Part shown: positions 8,056 to 16,190 of the stretch, piece by piece
Layout of the letters: each line of letters opens with the position of its first letter
How positions within the stretch are numbered: position 1 is the first letter of the stretch
From: Methanoperedens sp049303315
Lineage (GTDB): Archaea; Halobacteriota; Methanosarcinia; Methanosarcinales; Methanoperedenaceae
Length of the DNA stretch: 64,000 bases
Assembly: GCA_049303315.1 (NCBI GenBank)
Contig: JBAQMZ010000032.1
Location: forward strand, 13,552-77,551
Direction: 5' to 3'
Position numbers and translations under genes: made by a program
Notes under the pieces: model-generated
What the model saw: only the letters and a program-made list of their open reading frames with translations
Told to the model about the DNA's origin: nothing
The model's database searches: none

Positions 8056-8404
8056 AACTGTAAAAATTTTAAAGGAATCCAGGATTATTGAAACCATTCT
8101 CTCGATAGATTCCGATGCTTATGGAGAATACTACAAGTTAAAAATCGAAGCGCGCTTAATAAATGGCTGGATGCTTCATGTTTGGGAGCATGCGACTCCA
8201 CAACTTCAAAGATATGCGTATCATATATCAAAAGGGTCGGAACTTATCATCAGGTGGGATAACGCGCCGCACCACAGGCAAATCAGGACTTTTCCTCATC
8301 ACAAACATCTTAAAGATGCTATTCTTGAATCTGAAGAAGTAACCATAGAGGAAATTCTGGAAGAACTGGAAGGAATGATTGAGGATGAAATTAGAGATAC
8401 TTGA
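8048..8404 (+). CDS. TumE-like (DUF6516) toxin
   Basis: 118 residues. Segments such as SRIIETILSIDSD, YGEYYKLKIEARLINGWMLH, the YAYHISKGSELIIRWDNAPH strand and the following histidine-rich turn (HHRQ, FPHHKH), with an acidic C-terminal helix, are characteristic of DUF6516/TumE toxins. It starts at GTG and overlaps the upstream gene by 8 bases. Four bases after the stop the R4 tail repeat begins, so the module ends sharply at the repeat. Confidence 0.72.
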   Translation: MHRTVKILKESRIIETILSIDSDAYGEYYKLKIEARLINGWMLHVWEHATPQLQRYAYHISKGSELIIRWDNAPHHRQIRTFPHHKHLKDAILESEEVTIEEILEELEGMIEDEIRDT

Positions 8405-8408
8405 CGTT

Positions 8409-8498
8409 AATTCCACCATGCTCATCAACTACACCACTATCGGCGCCCTCACCTACCTGCACATCACGGAGAACAGGGCAGATGTGGGGATAAGCTGA
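8409..8498 (+). repeat. Pilin-tail repeat copy R4
   Basis: The most complete copy: in frame from NSTMLINYTTIGALTYLHIT through VGIS to TGA, with one substitution in the core (GGGCAGAT for GGGCTGAT). It abuts the TumE-like toxin on the left; the VapBC pair encoded on the other strand lies on the right. Confidence 0.9.
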
Positions 8499-8542
8499 GA
8501 ACTCAGGGGAGATTTGCAATAAAAATAACGAATTTATCAAAA

Positions 8543-8938
8543 TCACCAGATCGTTTTCACTATCTTGCTTCTGGTAATCTCCTCATCTTTCGTAATGAGG
8601 ATGACATTCTCAGAACCCGATTTTTCATTGAAAAGAAGCGCTGTTGCAGTAATAATCGCATCATGTATTTCTAGCGTTGTTGGGAGCAAATTCACTATAT
8701 CCACATCCAATGGCTGGATAATACATCTCGGATCTTTTTCTATTACGCTGAAAACATTACTTAATGTTGTTGAAAATTTATTTTTCGCAAATAAAAATTT
8801 AATCTCTGCCAATACTATAGTCGGTATAATGAGTGAGGAGTCCGAATCTAAAAGGGCATTTCTTGCTTTTTTGCCCAGTTTCGGACTTTTTTCCAGAAAC
8901 CATACAAGACTGTGAGTATCGATAATATAATAAGTCAT
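8543..8938 (-). CDS. vapC: VapC-family PIN-domain toxin
   Basis: 131 residues with the PIN signature YYIIDTHSLVWFLE at the N-terminus, an internal acidic LAEIKF, and EIHDAIITATALL near the C-terminus that supplies further metal-binding acids. VapC toxins are Mg-dependent RNases that cut tRNA or rRNA. The start overlaps the antitoxin stop. This is the only pair of the array on the minus strand. Confidence 0.85.
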   Translation of the reverse strand: MTYYIIDTHSLVWFLEKSPKLGKKARNALLDSDSSLIIPTIVLAEIKFLFAKNKFSTTLSNVFSVIEKDPRCIIQPLDVDIVNLLPTTLEIHDAIITATALLFNEKSGSENVILITKDEEITRSKIVKTIW

Positions 8939-9177
8939 ATTTCTTTTAATTTTATCCGGGCTGCCCTTATTTCTTCATCCGTATGCTCGATTTCACCTTG
9001 AAATATCCCTTCAAGTGAAACAAACTGATTCTTATTTTTAAGACTGCGTTTTTCAATTTCACTTAATAATTCATCTTTAACAAAATGTATTAATTTTGAT
9101 ATTTTTGGTAATAGAGAAGGAGGAAGCCCTCTAATGTCTTCCAAAATCTGTTTCTCATATTTTGATGTAGTTTCCAT
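8935..9177 (-). CDS. vapB: VapB-type antitoxin
   Basis: 80 residues from ATG 9177, chosen because GGTG lies eight bases upstream; an in-frame start at 9192 is less likely. The protein is helical (EKQILEDIRGLPPSLLPKISKLI) and charged, with an acidic end (EHTDEEIRAAR). Its position directly before vapC with a 4-base overlap marks it as the antitoxin. Confidence 0.72.
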   Translation of the reverse strand: METTSKYEKQILEDIRGLPPSLLPKISKLIHFVKDELLSEIEKRSLKNKNQFVSLEGIFQGEIEHTDEEIRAARIKLKEI

Positions 9178-9263
9178 GAATTGCACCTGCACGTAGTTAT
9201 TACCTTAATCATTTATTAGTCTTCTTACGAAAACGAATCCAGAAAACCTTAACATAAAATGAC

Positions 9264-9349
9264 ACTATGCTCTCCTCAACTACACCGCCATCGGCGCCCT
9301 CACCTGCCTGCACATCACGGAGAACAGGGCTGATGTGGGGATAAGCAGA
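9264..9349 (+). repeat. Pilin-tail repeat copy R5
   Basis: Fifth copy. Small insertions shift the frame upstream of the core, Tyr is replaced by Cys (CACCTGCCTG), and the terminal TGA has become AGA, so reading runs on to TAG at about 9356. The following GTTAGAAAGAATAATAAAGG matches the flank right of R1, marking R5 as the far edge of the array. Confidence 0.88.
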
Positions 9350-9395
9350 GCCTGTTAGAAAGAATAATAAAGGCTGAGGTTAATAATAATATAAC

Positions 9396-9617
9396 ATGAC
9401 CGACGTAGTAATTAAAAAGGGTGGAATAATTGAACTTCCGAAGGCTTTGATGTCCGAATTGGGATTAACTATTGGTAAAAAAGTCGTTTTAAGCATCAGG
9501 GATAAAGAACTTCTGGTAAAACCTGTTGAAAACATAACCGAAAGAATCACAGATTCCATAAAACTTGAAGATAAAAAACTAATCGAGGAAATTGTAGAGA
9601 CCGAGGAATGGATGTGA
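9396..9617 (+). CDS. AbrB/MazE-type antitoxin or regulator
   Basis: 73 residues with the SpoVT-AbrB swapped-hairpin pattern: VVIKKGGIIELPKALMSELG, then KKVVLSIRDKELLVKPV. Such proteins are antitoxins or small DNA-binding regulators. An acidic helix ends the protein. It overlaps a 49-codon frame that may be its partner or a remnant of one. It is the last module of the tail-repeat array. Confidence 0.75.
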   Translation: MTDVVIKKGGIIELPKALMSELGLTIGKKVVLSIRDKELLVKPVENITERITDSIKLEDKKLIEEIVETEEWM

Positions 9618-9757
9618 AAAATCTTCTCAGCTTGATGCCTTCAAAATCAAAAGAGAAAATCCTTGCGGAAATACATGAGCAAGCAAAATCTATTCATGTA
9701 AGTGAAGTTAATGTTCAAAGGATGATAGAGCGCGCCAAGAAAGCTGTTAGACAATAA
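9608..9757 (+). CDS. Small basic helical protein downstream of AbrB-like gene
   Basis: 49-residue frame (MDVKNLLSLMPSKSKEKI at the start, ERAKKAVRQ at the end) overlapping the AbrB-like gene by 10 bases. It is predicted helical and basic. No toxin fold is recognisable; it could be a short second component or the stub of a lost toxin. The overlap and Lys-rich composition favour a real gene. Confidence 0.45.
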   Translation: MDVKNLLSLMPSKSKEKILAEIHEQAKSIHVSEVNVQRMIERAKKAVRQ

Positions 9758-9765
9758 TAAAAAAA

Positions 9766-10248
9766 TTACAGCGGCTCGGAAAACTCCGAGTCGAATTTAC
9801 CGCTATTAATAGCTGCAATAGCTTCCTTGGGTTTTAAGCCCTCAAAAGTAACCCCAAGCGGGACGCATGAGCCAACAACCTCTTTGACAACATTCTTCAA
9901 TGACTTTGCAAGGGTGTCGTTCTTCTTCATGCGCGCAATCTTTACTGCCTGTTTCACAGTAATATTGCCCACAGTCTTCGTGTTCGGTGTCCCTGAGCCG
10001 GTCTCGACGCCTGCCTCTTTCTTTATGAGTGCTGAAGTCGGCGGGGTTCCAACCTGTACCGTGAATTGTTTCTTATCATCCACGATTACTTTAACCGGGA
10101 CTTGCATTCCGCTGAACGCTTTTGTTTGCTCATTTATCTTATCTATAATCGCTTTTACATTTACGCCAAGCGGCCCGAGTGAAGGACCAAGTGGCGGACC
10201 CGGGGTGGCTGAACCGCCGGAGACTAATGCTTCTACAACGCTAACCAT
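9766..10248 (-). CDS. rpl11: 50S ribosomal protein L11
   Basis: 160 residues with GPPLGPSLGPLGVNV near the N-terminus and the C-terminal rRNA-binding domain (MKKNDTLAKSLKNVVKEV). L11 forms the GTPase-associated stalk base. It is last of SecE-Spt5-L11. The usual L1-L10-L12 genes do not follow; the toxin-antitoxin array begins instead. Confidence 0.96.
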   Translation of the reverse strand: MVSVVEALVSGGSATPGPPLGPSLGPLGVNVKAIIDKINEQTKAFSGMQVPVKVIVDDKKQFTVQVGTPPTSALIKKEAGVETGSGTPNTKTVGNITVKQAVKIARMKKNDTLAKSLKNVVKEVVGSCVPLGVTFEGLKPKEAIAAINSGKFDSEFSEPL

Positions 10249-10269
10249 TTTTGATTTCTCCTATTAATA

Positions 10270-10740
10270 TTATTTCTCTTCTTCCTCACGTTTCAATATT
10301 CTCACATTATCCCCGCGAACTGTGACCGGAATGGGAACCATCGCCTCGAACAGTTCTACGGTAATCTCTTCATGAGTTTCATCAATCCTTTTTACTCTTG
10401 CCTTTTCTCCCTTGAAAGGACCAGAAATAAGTTCCACTATACTTCCTTCGGTTATGCCGGTTACGGTAAGTTTTGGCACGAGAAAGTGCGCGATTTCGTC
10501 GAAACTTGACTGCCCTTTCACCAGAGTCCTTGCATGCGGCACGTTCTGGATGACCTGGTCAACGACTTCAGGACCTGCTGCCTCGACAAGAACATATCCT
10601 TTTAACTCGTCCGGCGCAAGGATGGCATGAATTCCAAGATGTTCCTTTTTTGCCACTTTCTCCATAAGGTTGGCAACGGTTCTTTCCTGGTTTGCTGTTG
10701 TCTTTACAACATATATGGCTGTTGAAACTACATCATTCAT
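10270..10740 (-). CDS. spt5: Transcription elongation factor Spt5 (NusG homologue)
   Basis: 156 residues: an N-terminal NGN domain (AIYVVKTTANQERTVANL) and a C-terminal KOW domain (ELISGPFKGEKARVKRID). Spt5 with Spt4 clamps RNA polymerase and couples it to the ribosome. The start overlaps the secE stop by 4 bases; L11 follows 21 bases later. Confidence 0.95.
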   Translation of the reverse strand: MNDVVSTAIYVVKTTANQERTVANLMEKVAKKEHLGIHAILAPDELKGYVLVEAAGPEVVDQVIQNVPHARTLVKGQSSFDEIAHFLVPKLTVTGITEGSIVELISGPFKGEKARVKRIDETHEEITVELFEAMVPIPVTVRGDNVRILKREEEEK

Positions 10741-10934
10741 TTAAACCAGCCCGGCATTACTGTTATTATTAAATATATGATAAACCCTATAAATCCGACC
10801 AATAATATGCCTGCCCCGGCTACTTTTGCAATTACGGTAAACTCCTCTCTCGTTGGTTTCCTTGTCAGCTTCAGCACCCGGACATATTCGCCCAGTCTTA
10901 AGGGAACATTGCCTGGTAATTCTTTATCTTCCAC
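10737..10934 (-). CDS. secE: Preprotein translocase subunit SecE (Sec61 gamma)
   Basis: 65 residues: an amphipathic helix (LGEYVRVLKLTRKPTREEF) and a single C-terminal membrane helix (VAGAGILLVGFIGFIIYLI). This is the small clamp subunit of SecYE. First gene of secE-spt5-rpl11, a conserved archaeal order. Confidence 0.93.
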   Translation of the reverse strand: MEDKELPGNVPLRLGEYVRVLKLTRKPTREEFTVIAKVAGAGILLVGFIGFIIYLIITVMPGWFK

Positions 10935-11112
10935 TATATTTCACATCCAATGTAATTATTGCAATAATTTATATAAAAGCTATCCTAAAATAATAGCAGT
11001 CTATAATTAGACTCAACGTAAAAATAGTTTTCGATTAAACAGCAGGTCGCAAGTTTCTTCGTACTGCCTTTACCATATAATATTTAATATTCCCTGACAA
11101 TAATACGGTTTT

Positions 11113-11463
11113 ATGAAAATCTCCGCGCTCCTGTTTATGATGCTTCTTGTTTCCGGCTGCCTAGATGTAAAACCGGAAACCATTTCTAACAATACTATCT
11201 TCCCTGAATCACCTGTGGTGGATATTGCAAGAGAAGACCTTGCGCATCGATTGAATATCACCACGGATGAAATAAAATTGGTCAAACTGGAAGTTGTAAA
11301 CTGGCGTGATAGCCGTCTTGGTTATCAGGAGATGGATACGACGTATGCGCCGGTGATCACGCCGGGATTTCGCATAATACTTGAGGCGATGAATAAAACC
11401 TACGAATACCACAGCGACTATAAGCGGGTAGTCGGGCCAAAAGAAGTCAGGGATATTCAATAG
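11113..11463 (+). CDS. Putative lipoprotein
   Basis: 116 residues. The N-terminus MKISALLFMMLLVSGCL has a short hydrophobic core and a lipobox (VSGC), so Cys15 is probably lipidated and the protein anchored outside. The rest (DIAREDLAHRLNITTDEIKL, then LGYQEMDTTYAPVITPGFRI) resembles small secreted domains in which a helix-forming acidic segment precedes strands. Its 3' end overlaps the convergent rhomboid gene by 7 bases. Function unknown. Confidence 0.75.
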   Translation: MKISALLFMMLLVSGCLDVKPETISNNTIFPESPVVDIAREDLAHRLNITTDEIKLVKLEVVNWRDSRLGYQEMDTTYAPVITPGFRIILEAMNKTYEYHSDYKRVVGPKEVRDIQ

Positions 11464-12269
11464 CCGATATAGTTTCCAGTCTTTTTGATATGATCGCCTA
11501 TGATAAGTCCCGCGATTACCCCGCTTAAATGGGCGCTGCGTGCTATCGCATCTCCGGAGCCTATGAACAGGAGGTCAAACAGGGCAAAAAAGATCAACGC
11601 GTGTGTTATTTTCATGGGTATAAAGTAAATATACACCTGAATATGCGGAGCAAGAACCGCAAGGCAGGCAAATATCCCGAACAATGCACCGCTTGCCCCG
11701 ACTGCGGAGGCAAAAGGATTTTTCAGGACAAGCAGAGTCCATATCGAATAACCTATCGCAGCAACTATTCCTGAAGCAAAAAATACAGCAAGGAACCTTT
11801 TTCCGCCAATCCTTCGTTCAAGCTCGGGCCCGAAAAAGAATAAGAACATCATGTTAAATAAAAGGTGTATAGGACCGGAATGAAGGAACATATGTGTGAC
11901 AAGAGTCCACGGACGTGCGGCTATAGCCGCAGGGTAAAGAGCCAGGTATGAAGTATATCCCTGGATAATGTACTGCAAAAAGAAAGATATGATAGCTAAT
12001 GTCAAAATTGTCAGCGAATAGTTGCTTTTTATTATCGAAATTGCCCTGGAAAATGTATTAAAATAGTGCCCACGCTGTTTCTTCGCAATTAATTCGGGTT
12101 CATATTGATACAATTTTCCACTCTCACGGACACGCTCTTTGTAAGATGCAAGCCCGGCACAATCATGCGATTCGGGCAGGCGGTGATTATAACAATATGT
12201 CCTGCCGCAAAACTTGCATGTAAACGGCAGCGGGTCCTTGAAACCGCAATAATCGCATCCTTTTGGCAT
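11457..12269 (-). CDS. Rhomboid intramembrane serine protease with AN1 zinc finger
   Basis: 270 residues. Residues about 1-45 form an AN1-type zinc finger (CDYCGFKDPLPFTCKFCG, CYNHRLPESHDC). The rest is a rhomboid core: HMFLHSGPIHLLFNMMF, the serine motif VGASGALFG and the catalytic His in HLSGVIAGLIIG. The protein cleaves transmembrane segments within the membrane. An AN1-rhomboid fusion occurs in several archaea; the finger may dock substrates or other proteins on the cytosolic side. Confidence 0.9.
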   Translation of the reverse strand: MPKGCDYCGFKDPLPFTCKFCGRTYCYNHRLPESHDCAGLASYKERVRESGKLYQYEPELIAKKQRGHYFNTFSRAISIIKSNYSLTILTLAIISFFLQYIIQGYTSYLALYPAAIAARPWTLVTHMFLHSGPIHLLFNMMFLFFFGPELERRIGGKRFLAVFFASGIVAAIGYSIWTLLVLKNPFASAVGASGALFGIFACLAVLAPHIQVYIYFIPMKITHALIFFALFDLLFIGSGDAIARSAHLSGVIAGLIIGDHIKKTGNYIGY

Positions 12270-12305
12270 TGTGTATTCACCTGTAATAATTGATATTCTT
12301 TTGTT

Positions 12306-13001
12306 TTAGGGGTTAATAATGTGTTTGGAAATTATTTCTTTTTTAAATGTTCCCCTGAAGAATACATAAACCTCAATGTCTTTGCCTTTCGCGTACTCCC
12401 TCATCATCCTGTCATACATCTGCCGGCTTTGTTTGAGATTATGCTTTTTGAAGTGTTTTTCTATCTCGCGTATGAACCCCAGTTTTTGCCTCAGGAAATC
12501 AGATTCATATTTTTTCACAGTTTTTAATATTTCTTTGCACGTTTCGTCGCTTATATCGTTGTGGTATAATCCGTGCCTGTTTAAACCGCCTACCTGCCTG
12601 AACTCAATGTTTCCCTCTTCATCCGGTTCCCTGTGAAGCATGTAAGGGAAAATCCTGCAAATATCAGGTCGAATTGCGTAATGTTCGCACCTTCCGCCCG
12701 TATAGAATATGCATTCGCCCCATGGTTTATTTTTGAGGGCATAACCCATAACATAGAACCTGCCAAGATTATCACATACATCAAAATAAGGCGCAGGGCA
12801 AAGATTGCCGCCGCCGCAATTCTTGATTAATCTTTCGGCATCGTCATCGAGGAGAAATACATGGTCGTTGAATTCGCTGGTACAGCACTTACCGCAGCAA
12901 TCGCATTCAAATCCCACTTCACGGATTATCTCTATGAATTTCTCATCAGGGAAGGATGCTATGGATTGTATCTCCTTTTCAATTTCGTCGGTTTTCATCA
13001 T
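12306..13001 (-). CDS. YkgJ-family cysteine-cluster protein
   Basis: 231 residues with the YkgJ signature: CDCCGKCC near residue 33, a second Cys region (CPAPYFDVC), WGECIFYTGGRCEHYAIRP and DICRIFPY. Such proteins bind a metal or Fe-S centre through these cysteines; their reaction is mostly unknown. A second in-frame ATG is one codon in. The C-terminal half is helical and basic. Confidence 0.88.
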   Translation of the reverse strand: MMKTDEIEKEIQSIASFPDEKFIEIIREVGFECDCCGKCCTSEFNDHVFLLDDDAERLIKNCGGGNLCPAPYFDVCDNLGRFYVMGYALKNKPWGECIFYTGGRCEHYAIRPDICRIFPYMLHREPDEEGNIEFRQVGGLNRHGLYHNDISDETCKEILKTVKKYESDFLRQKLGFIREIEKHFKKHNLKQSRQMYDRMMREYAKGKDIEVYVFFRGTFKKEIISKHIINP

Positions 13002-13108
13002 ATAATGCGATTGATTCAGGATAGTTTCATTATTTATCTAATTATGGATATTCAAGTTTCGGAAATAGCCTAATGAACACATAAAATAATGATAAAAAAA
13101 ACGATAAA

Positions 13109-13179
13109 TTATATAAAGTATCAGGTCAAGAAGTAATACAATCAAAAACGGGACAAAAACGGGTATAAGGATAGGAAAC
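13109..13179 (+). promoter_or_regulatory. TATA box and leader with repeated CAAAAACGGG motif
   Basis: TTATATAAAG at 13109-13118 is a good archaeal TATA box, predicting a start near 13138 and a leader of about 65 bases. The leader holds CAAAAACGGG twice (13143-13152, 13154-13163) followed by GGATAGGAAAC (13169-13179). Similar pieces occur in the leaders of two other multihaem cytochrome genes (near 17231 and 45030). Confidence 0.55.
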
Positions 13180-13205
13180 AAAACATATCAGGCAAGGTAA
13201 CTCAA

Positions 13206-14162
13206 ATGGCGTCCCCGGGAAAAAACCTGTATTTATTATTAAAAAATAAATTTGTATTGATTTTAATACTTTTAATCTCATTATTTACTTCGGTTGGTTA
13301 TGCACAGGAAGATATTTCATGCTATCATTGCCATACCAAGGTGGTATCCGAATTCAGGAATAATATCCATTATCAAAAGGGTTTCACATGCGCCGATTGT
13401 CATGGGGGGAATGACCAGTCGAATGCTTCCGTGATATCTTACAGCGTGATGTCCGGGGATTTTATCGGAAGACCTACCAGGAACAATATAACAAACGTCT
13501 GCTCAAAATGCCATCCAAAGGAAACAAACGATTATAAGATGAGCATCCACTGGGAACAGATTAAAAAAGGTCATCCTGAAGCGGCAACATGTACGGATTG
13601 TCATGGGATTCATGAAATTAGGGCAATCTCAGACCCAAATTCATCCTCGAACCACCAGAACAGCCCTGCAACATGCGCTAAATGCCACTCGAACAAGGAA
13701 ATGATGAGCGCATGGTATTATGGTATCAAGACTGACAGGTTTGATACGTATAAAGAATCTTTCCACTGGAGAGCGTTGGATAAGGGTTATACCCTTGTCG
13801 CCACATGTTCGGACTGCCATAACAACCATAATACAAAATCCCACACAGACCCTGCTTCCAGCACATACCCGGAAAACCTTCCCAAAACATGCGGTAAGAC
13901 GAATTGCCATCCTGGAGTCAATTTTGATGCCAAGATAGCCTCAGGACTGGTACATGACAAGGAATCACTCCATACAGGTGAACTCGTTTTCAACAAAACA
14001 AGTCTGGAACCCCAGATGAAAGATTATTTCTTCGGCCCTTTCGACCTTGCTTACTGGATAGCAATATTTTTCAAGGTATTAACGACCGGGGTCATCGGCA
14101 TCTTTGCCGGGATGGTTATTCTGGATTTTCTTTCACGGCTTAAAGTCCACAAGAGATGGTAA
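13206..14162 (+). CDS. Membrane-anchored heptahaem cytochrome c
   Basis: 318 residues. Signal peptide or anchor at residues about 14-35; then six CX2CH motifs (CYHCH, CADCH, CSKCH, CTDCH, CAKCH, CSDCH) and one CX3CH (CGKTNCH); then one C-terminal membrane helix (residues about 280-305). It should face outside with its tail in the membrane. The stop overlaps the cytochrome b start, so the two probably form one complex that moves electrons between the quinone-like pool and extracytoplasmic haem proteins. Confidence 0.9.
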   Translation: MASPGKNLYLLLKNKFVLILILLISLFTSVGYAQEDISCYHCHTKVVSEFRNNIHYQKGFTCADCHGGNDQSNASVISYSVMSGDFIGRPTRNNITNVCSKCHPKETNDYKMSIHWEQIKKGHPEAATCTDCHGIHEIRAISDPNSSSNHQNSPATCAKCHSNKEMMSAWYYGIKTDRFDTYKESFHWRALDKGYTLVATCSDCHNNHNTKSHTDPASSTYPENLPKTCGKTNCHPGVNFDAKIASGLVHDKESLHTGELVFNKTSLEPQMKDYFFGPFDLAYWIAIFFKVLTTGVIGIFAGMVILDFLSRLKVHKRW

Positions 14163-14926
14163 TAATGCCAGGACAAAAATTACTTGAGGTTTCCGATTCG
14201 GAATTAAGAGGAGATAATACTATGGGAGAAGTTTTCTTCAAAAGGTTCACTTTCAATCAACTTTTAGAGCACTGGGTAATGATCGGGACTTTCATGCTCC
14301 TTGTAATCAGCGGAATGCCCCTTAAATTCCCTGACGCATGGTGGTCTCCGGTAATCATAAATTTTCTGGGCGGATTTGAAATGAGGACTCTTATACACCA
14401 TACTGCCGGTATTGGAATGGTTCTTCTGGGGATATACCATGTTGGGTATCATGTTTTTGTTGATAAGGAACCATTGCTTGAGCGCAAAGTGTGGCCTACT
14501 TTAACAGATGTAAAGGATTTCTGGCAGACAATACTATTCTATGTCGGGAAGGCAGAGCATCCGAAATTCGGAAGGTATAGCTGGAAGGAAAAATTCGATT
14601 ACTGGGGCGCCTTCTGGGGAATGGTGATGCTCTGTGTTACCGGACTTATCATGCTGTTTCCTTTTGTTGCTATGGAATATATTCCCTATGCATATGTGCA
14701 CCTGTCAACTATCATTCATACAGACGAGGCGTTACTGGCAACCCTGTTTATTTTCATAGTCCACTGGTGGAATGTTCATTACAGCCCTGAGGTTTTCCCG
14801 ATGTCAAAAGCATGGGTTACGGGCAACCTCTCAGAGGAGCAGATGAAACATGAACATCCGCTTGAGTATGAAGAGATAATGAGACAGATGAATGAAAAAA
14901 GCGAGAAAATTACATTTAATAGATAA
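14156..14926 (+). CDS. Cytochrome b (b561/formate dehydrogenase gamma-like)
   Basis: 256 residues with four membrane helices and paired histidines typical of a di-haem cytochrome b: LLEHWVMIGTF, IHHTAGIGMV with YHVGYHV, and VHLSTIIHTDEALL with FIVHWWNVHY. It would carry electrons between the membrane carrier (methanophenazine or menaquinone) and the adjacent heptahaem cytochrome. Start candidates: ATG 14156 (overlap with the previous stop), ATG 14165, and ATG 14222, the last preceded by a good AAGAGGAG and giving 235 residues. Confidence 0.9.
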   Translation: MVIMPGQKLLEVSDSELRGDNTMGEVFFKRFTFNQLLEHWVMIGTFMLLVISGMPLKFPDAWWSPVIINFLGGFEMRTLIHHTAGIGMVLLGIYHVGYHVFVDKEPLLERKVWPTLTDVKDFWQTILFYVGKAEHPKFGRYSWKEKFDYWGAFWGMVMLCVTGLIMLFPFVAMEYIPYAYVHLSTIIHTDEALLATLFIFIVHWWNVHYSPEVFPMSKAWVTGNLSEEQMKHEHPLEYEEIMRQMNEKSEKITFNR

Positions 14927-15035
14927 TTTTTTTAAGTTTCATGTAGATGGCAGATATTGTAAGGTTGAGGTTGTGTATTCGGGTATCCGTGAGAGTCTGA
15001 CAAAATCAGGTTAAGGCTGCTCCAAAAACCAGTCA

Positions 15036-15072
15036 AAATAAAAAAGAAAAACGTACCCGCAAGAAAGGGTAC
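15036..15072 (-). terminator. Hairpin terminator after the 13-haem cytochrome gene
   Basis: On the minus strand a GTACCC/GGGTAC stem (15053-15072) is followed by a T-rich run (15036-15050), just after the stop at 15084. It ends the divergent-facing cytochrome operon. The rest of 14927-15083 holds nothing recognisable. Confidence 0.6.
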
Positions 15073-15083
15073 TGTTTTATCAA

Positions 15084-16181
15084 TTACTTTCCTGTTTTGC
15101 CACTGGCTACTCCAGTGGCATGGCAATCTGCGCAAAACTTGGGTTGATGGCAATCACTGCACACCTTACCTATCAAAACCTGCGTCTTATGCGTTTTCAA
15201 CCAGTCTGCAGGATGCTCTTTGCTGTGGCAGGTAGCGCATAGATTCCCCTTTATTGTGGGAGTATGCTTTACATCAGAATGGCAGTTATAACAGGCGATC
15301 TTGTTGTTCGTTACATGAGTCTTATGCACGAATGCGAAATCATCGTATTTGTCTACCCTTTCCCTGATATTATGGCATGAATAGCATTTATCTTTCGGGA
15401 CTATATCGTTAGCTCCTGTTGAAAGGTTTGTATGGCATGTCAGGCATTCATAACCCCGGTTCAGATGACTCGTATGATTGAAGTTAGTATAATTCCGGTG
15501 CATTTCTTTTGGCGGTCCGTGACAGGATGGACACCCCGATACCGAGGTATTGCCGGGCACGTCCCTGAAATGACAGGTAAAACAGGTTGAAGTGGTCACC
15601 ACAATATGTCCGATATCATTTCTGGCAATGCCAGGATGGCATTGATTGCACGATGGATCAGATACAGACTGGTGCTCTTTCATACCGATGACAAGCATGG
15701 AATGACAGCTTGTGCACGTCAAACCAATCCCCCTTTTGGATTGAAGCAGATGGTTCTTGTGACTGAAATTGACGCCTGTATATGGTACATCCGAGGAAAA
15801 TATACGCTTTTCATGGCAGATAAGACAGTTTTTATCCATCACCCTTGCATACAATTTCCCTGAATATTCTTCAACCGTGGTTTCATAACTGTAAAACTGC
15901 ATAAGCCCATTAATCTTGCCTTTTAAATGTCCAATCAACCCAGGTTCATAATGGCATTCAACGCATCGGACATCATTATGGGAAGAAGTTCGCCATGAGT
16001 CGTAATACGGTCTCATTATATGGCAATTCTTTCCGCAAAATGCAGGATTTTCTGTGATTTCCAGCATTTTTTCTGTGGCAACAAACATCACGGAAAGAAG
16101 GACAATCAATACAATTACGATTGATAGTTTATTTCTTGAAATCCAACTCTTGACTGCTGCAGAAAGTGATATCTTATCCAT
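15084..16181 (-). CDS. NapC/NirT-like multihaem cytochrome c, about 13 haems
   Basis: About 365 residues from ATG 16181; GTG 16190 is an alternative. A single N-terminal membrane helix precedes ENPAFCGKNCHIMRPYYDSW and CVECHYEPG, the NapC/NirT quinol-oxidising arrangement. By hand count there are one CX3CH and twelve CX2CH motifs (CVECH, CLICH, CTSCH, CNQCH, CFTCH, CPSCH, CLTCH, CYSCH, CYNCH, CATCH, CSDCH, CADCH). NapC-type proteins normally have 4-5 haems, so this is an extended form. It directly follows the six-haem gene in one operon. Confidence 0.88.
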   Translation of the reverse strand: MDKISLSAAVKSWISRNKLSIVIVLIVLLSVMFVATEKMLEITENPAFCGKNCHIMRPYYDSWRTSSHNDVRCVECHYEPGLIGHLKGKINGLMQFYSYETTVEEYSGKLYARVMDKNCLICHEKRIFSSDVPYTGVNFSHKNHLLQSKRGIGLTCTSCHSMLVIGMKEHQSVSDPSCNQCHPGIARNDIGHIVVTTSTCFTCHFRDVPGNTSVSGCPSCHGPPKEMHRNYTNFNHTSHLNRGYECLTCHTNLSTGANDIVPKDKCYSCHNIRERVDKYDDFAFVHKTHVTNNKIACYNCHSDVKHTPTIKGNLCATCHSKEHPADWLKTHKTQVLIGKVCSDCHQPKFCADCHATGVASGKTGK

Positions 16182-16190
16182 TAGGGTCAC

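Noticed and set aside
6139..9349. CRISPR array
   Set aside because: The repeats are coding-derived, of uneven spacing (about 0.7-0.9 kb), and separated by whole genes; no cas gene is present in the window.
6139..9349. Silent cassettes for pilin antigenic variation
   Set aside because: The copies hold only about 27 codons of the invariant end, two are out of frame or lack the stop, and recombination would delete the intervening genes; kept only as a weak alternative.
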